From: Ricinus communis | Taxonomy: Eukaryota; Streptophyta; Magnoliopsida; Malpighiales; Euphorbiaceae | Assembly (NCBI RefSeq): GCF_019578655.1 | Contig: NC_063261.1 | Location: 13,320,216-13,384,215, forward strand | Reading direction: 5' to 3' | DNA length: 64,000 bases | Shown: positions 60,335-64,000 of the stretch, piece after piece | How positions within the stretch are numbered: position 1 is the first letter of the stretch | Layout: each line of letters starts with the position of its first letter | Notes under the pieces: generated by a model | Database searches by the model: none | Told to the model about the DNA's origin: nothing | Seen by the model: the letters and a program-made list of their open reading frames with translations, nothing else | Made by a program: the position numbers and the translations under genes

Positions 60335-61150
60335 GCATTTTCGTTTTTAAAATAAAAAGAGTCTTTCGTTTATAATATTTAATAAGTACAATTTGAAATA
60401 GATAAATAAATTTGACTATATTTAAAAAATATAAACTAATCATATTATAAAGATGAGCTAATGGAATAAATGTATACAACACTTTGATTGTGTTATTATA
60501 AAGAAAAAAACACATTCAGCTTAGTGGTTATACTGAGACACAAATCAACTTATTTATCGTTTGATGAGTATTCAAACGAGTCTAATCTTTTGAATATGAT
60601 ACTCGAACTTATCTTAACTTCTCGTAACACAAGACAAACAAACTCTTATAAAGGAAGATGAAATAAAAGACTTATAATATTTCATTAACAAAATTTACAA
60701 ACTAAGAAAAGTAAATCTAACATAAAATAAATTCAACTTCATTGTTAGAAAGCCTTGACTTATCTCTGAATGTTGAGCATCTTCTATTTTCCATATGTTT
60801 TCTCAAATCCACTACTAAAGAAGTATGAGAGATTTTGCTATCAAAATCTATAGATTCTAAGCTAACTTATACAAATAAGTTTGGTTATTTATTATAACTG
60901 AAAAAAAAAATTACTAGAGAAAAAAGGAAAAAAGAAATAGCGAGCAAAGACTTAAAATTAGCTTGTCTAGCTTTGTTTTTGAATTATGTCTAGAAAAGTT
61001 GTTTAAGCATTTAGGATTAAAATAGAAATTTCTTAAGTGAAAAAGTTATTTATAAATATTTAATTCAAAAAACTGTTTGAAGTGTTATTATAACTAAAAT
61101 TATCAAAATTAACAGTGTGTTTTTAAAATAAAAATAATATTCATTGAAAA
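60335..61150. other. AT-rich DNA, no gene seen
   Basis: Nothing recognised beyond short A/T-rich frames. Confidence 0.4.
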
Positions 61151-61151
61151 G

Positions 61152-61532
61152 TTAAAAGGATATCCCATCCGAGATTATAAAAGCAAGCCACATTAAGCAT
61201 TGATCAAAATAAACAAATGACTCGCCATAATTAAGAGCATTAATAATAGCCTTGTAAGTTGCAAAATTACTTTCATGTCTAACCAATTCAAAATCAATAA
61301 TTACATTAGAAAGCCTAATCAAATTGAAATAATTAAGAAAACTAATTTCCAACAATGAAATGTCAAGCATTATAGCCTTCAACCAATCAACAACATTCGA
61401 GCAATTAAACAAAATGCAAAAGTTAGTGACTCCCATTGCAATTGCTAATTTAATTGTTTCCTCAATAGTTGTTATTTCAACACGTTCGTTATTTAATAAG
61501 AAATGTGAGTTATTCAATACAATTAATTCCAA
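61152..61532 (-). pseudogene. Relict RNase H-like (RVT_3) fragment
   Basis: A 126-codon frame without an ATG-led exon context. The spacing of its C-terminal part (RHESNFATYKAIINAL, then MWL and ISD) resembles the plant RNase H-like domain of non-LTR retroelements, where R-x-x-N-x-x-A-H-x-x-A precedes a terminal W-L-x(6)-D. The N-terminal part (EETIKLAIAMGVTNFCILFNCSNVVDWL) matches the A-L-x-x-A...D-S-x-x-V-V-x-x-L helix, but the catalytic Asp is replaced. Probably a decayed element fragment; similarity judged by eye. Confidence 0.4.
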
Positions 61533-62068
61533 CCTGATATTAAACTATAAGCTATTCAACCATTGAAAGTGGTGGTGGCAAGGGCAGCTAGAGAGTCTCA
61601 TGGTTGGGGTGGGTGGCGAGTCTCGTGTTGATCAATAACCTTGTGAGAACGTAAAATTGATGGTGTGTGTGGAGGAGATAGGTGAGGAGAAAAACATGGT
61701 TTATAGTTTATATATTAGCAACAATATAATATCTTTAAATCATTAAGGTTATTTTTATCCATATTTATTCAATAAAATAATTGTCTATTAAAACCAAAAC
61801 TGAGTTTTGAGAATAGCTCGGTGTTTAGGTGCTTTTCCCAAACCATGGTTTGAGATTATCAAAACTCAATTTTGTATTCTAACCAAATACTTTTTAAAAT
61901 TGTTTTTTTTTTTCACTCAAACCAGCTTTTTTGCTTTTCGATAATAATGTCAACGCTAGTTACATATATTGTAAATCAAAATATAATAAAATGGCATTAT
62001 AGATTTATATCTTCTTTTCTTTTCCTTACAAACAATAAAATGTAACTGAAAATGACAAATAAATGGCA

Positions 62069-62717
62069 AAAAGCATAATTGGGCCTTTAAACATATCATT
62101 TTTTCGTATCTAGGCCTCTCATATTCAAAATGGTGGAAAGAAGCACATTGACTTTGTTATCTAGTGTCACGAGCCCCCTAATTAAACAGTTCTAAAAACA
62201 TTGTTCTTTCATTTCATGATGTTAAGTTGAATAATAAAAAATATATATTTTTTTGTAATAGAAAAAGAAAGGGAAAGAAATATTTAGGTAAAAGAAAGAT
62301 TTAAATTTTAGGTGTAGGGTTATTTTCAAAATTGATTAAGGGAAGAAAAGATTTCTTCTAAAATCTCCCTAACAAATCAGTGCAAAATAAAAAAATCTTA
62401 AAAATTTCTTTCTTTTTTCTTAGGGATTGAAGGTGTTTTTGCTAATGGGTTTGCATTATTAGTGAGTTTGTATTGTTGTTGTTGTTTGTTTGTTTAATTG
62501 ATTGTGTGAGAAGAAGAAAAAAAAAAGACATGAACGGCAAATGGAGAAGATAAAAGTAAAAGCAAAGATTTTTATTAAGTATTTGGAATTGAATAAAAAA
62601 ATGTATTGCATTATAACACCAAATTATAAGTAAGAGGGTCCACTTCCATCGTTTCAAACATGAGGAGTTTAATTACAAAAAGAAAATTAAAATCCAAGAG
62701 TCTAATTATGCCTTTTG
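62069..62717. mobile_element. MITE-like element with about 80-bp terminal inverted repeats
   Basis: Left: gcaaaaagcataattgggcc, tctcatattcaaaatggtgg, aaagaagcac. Right, inverted: gcaaaaggcataattagact, cctcatgtttgaaacgatgg, aagtggac. The element is about 650 bp with no recognised coding sequence. A second, truncated right end lies at 62810-62930 (accaaattataaggtaagag to aaggcttcattatgattc). Confidence 0.65.
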
Positions 62718-62719
62718 CA

Positions 62720-63307
62720 ATCCTATTTTTATTATTTTATTATTATAGAAGTGTTTACATGTGATTTTATCAACTTATAAAATGTGGGCAAGCGTTTGTT
62801 AACTTAAGGGCTTGGTACCACCAAATTATAAGGTAAGAGGATTCAATTCTACCGTTTTAAATATGAGAACTTTAATTACCAAAAAACAATAAAGTTAAAA
62901 GGCTTCATTATGATTCTTTTCCAAATAAATCATAAAAGACTAACCCAATAGTTCAAAAATTAAAATAAAACGAAATAGAATTTCTTGTAACAAATTAAGC
63001 TTCATATATCTAACCTTTTTTAAGTCTCTTTAACATTGTGTAAATTTTCTTCCGAAAATGGATTGAAGAAATTTAATATTACATTTTGGATTGTGAGACA
63101 ACATTTCAATTTTAAGAGCCCTTGAAATGTTTATTTTGTTATATTGAGTTTTAATACTTTGATTTTTACTTAATTAAGGACTGCTTACAATTTTATTTCT
63201 TCTATTGAGCCCCTATACTTTTATTTTTATTTTAAGGACTTTCAATGGATTTTTAGGTCCTTAATTAAAGTAAAAGCAAAATTACAAGAGCTTAATGAAA
63301 TTTAAAT
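62720..63307. other. AT-rich DNA with a degenerate MITE relative
   Basis: It includes the truncated right end of the neighbouring MITE and, at about 63118-63300, a degenerate inverted-repeat unit (cttaattaaggac ... gtccttaattaaag) that resembles the element at 40949-41210. No gene seen. Confidence 0.4.
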
Positions 63308-63318
63308 AGCTAGAGTTG

Positions 63319-63514
63319 ACTAATAGATTTAATCCAATGGCTAAGGGTGAGTCATCCATAACTAAAAGCTCATAGATTCAAATCCTATCACTTTTATTGT
63401 TAAAGAGTTCGCTAGGTATAAGACTCAAAGTTGGTCTTATATATGCATAACTCATATTAAAATGTGATGGTCATATATTAACATGAACTACCTATGTTTG
63501 TCAATAACAAAAAA
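63319..63514 (+). mobile_element. tRNA-derived SINE, about 196 bp
   Basis: A perfect 11-bp target duplication, agctagagttg, flanks it at 63308-63318 and 63515-63525. Near its 5' end tggctaagggtga (63338-63350) fits a pol III A box, and gattcaaatcc (63375-63385) fits a B box about 33 bp further on. The 3' end is caataacaaaaaa. Size, internal promoter, A-rich tail and long target duplication are together diagnostic of a SINE. Confidence 0.75.
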
Positions 63515-63525
63515 AGCTAGAGTTG

Positions 63526-64000
63526 TAGTTTTAATTGATTTCTGAATTGTAAAAGCAAGAACTGTAGTTTCAAAGGATTTTTTCACAAATATTGGAAAAA
63601 GGTTGAATATATCATTTTTATATGCTATAGTTAAAATTTTATTTCAAAAGTACATGGACATCTTACCAATCCCATTTCTAACTCTCTCAATATTTCTATT
63701 TTCATTTTCTCAAAAAATTTCTTTATTTTTCCATTTTTACGTTAGCCAAACACTATAGTCCCATCATTCTTTTTCTGATTTGCTTACCCATATAAATTTC
63801 TGTATTGATTTCGAAACTAAATCAATCATGAAGTGAAAAAAAAATCTAAGAATTTTATTTTTCTTCATTCAAAGATAGATCAAGTAACAACAATCTCAAT
63901 TTTTTTAGATAGGTACTTGATTATTTTGGTCAAAATTGAGTTACAATTGATTGCAAGATGTTGTAGTAGTTTAAAGGGTTTTGAGTTAAATTTTAAAAAT
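63526..64000. other. AT-rich DNA, no gene seen
   Basis: No supported feature up to the window edge. Confidence 0.4.

Overview
This is nuclear DNA from a flowering plant. It is AT-rich, its genes are split by canonical GT-AG introns, and it holds a chloroplast-targeted photosystem II protein gene, plant-specific gene families and plant-type transposons. Protein similarity suggests a eudicot, perhaps of the order Malpighiales; that placement is an inference. I reconstructed seven host genes exon by exon, and every splice phase closes.

Layout. (1) 731-5871, minus: a three-exon gene for an uncharacterised 847-residue protein with a galactose-binding-like segment, a coiled coil and evenly spaced acidic motifs. 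Two MITEs sit in its first intron. (2) 8447-8761, minus: nuclear psbTn (photosystem II 5 kDa protein). (3) 9826-15359, minus: a 12-exon tRNA-dihydrouridine synthase of the DusA type. (4) 18322-21073, plus: five-exon TAB2/ATAB2, a chloroplast translation factor. (5) 21700-35300: repeat-rich DNA with nested MITEs, a complete but dead Ty1/copia element (LTRs and target duplication intact), an LTR-like remnant and a decayed RPA1-like gene. (6) 35500-36220: an unrecognised decayed coding stretch. (7) 37584-52400: CHX28 (plus), RNA polymerase subunit NRPB11 (minus) and a triple-PHD-finger gene (minus). To my knowledge their Arabidopsis orthologues are also adjacent. (8) 53966-59186: an endogenous pararetrovirus (Caulimoviridae-like), rearranged into a large palindrome and bordered by duplicated and inverted copies of host DNA. 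(9) 59190-64000: MITEs, a relict RNase H-like fragment and a tRNA-derived SINE with a perfect 11-bp target duplication.

The host genes do not form a pathway. Two (psbTn, TAB2) serve photosynthesis: TAB2 supports translation of photosystem I mRNA and psbTn is a photosystem II subunit. NRPB11 and the PHD protein act in transcription and chromatin, the Dus enzyme in tRNA modification, and CHX28 in cation transport. The most unusual part is the pararetrovirus locus, both for its four alternating copies of the viral terminal region and for the scrambled host flanks, which record how the integration break was repaired.
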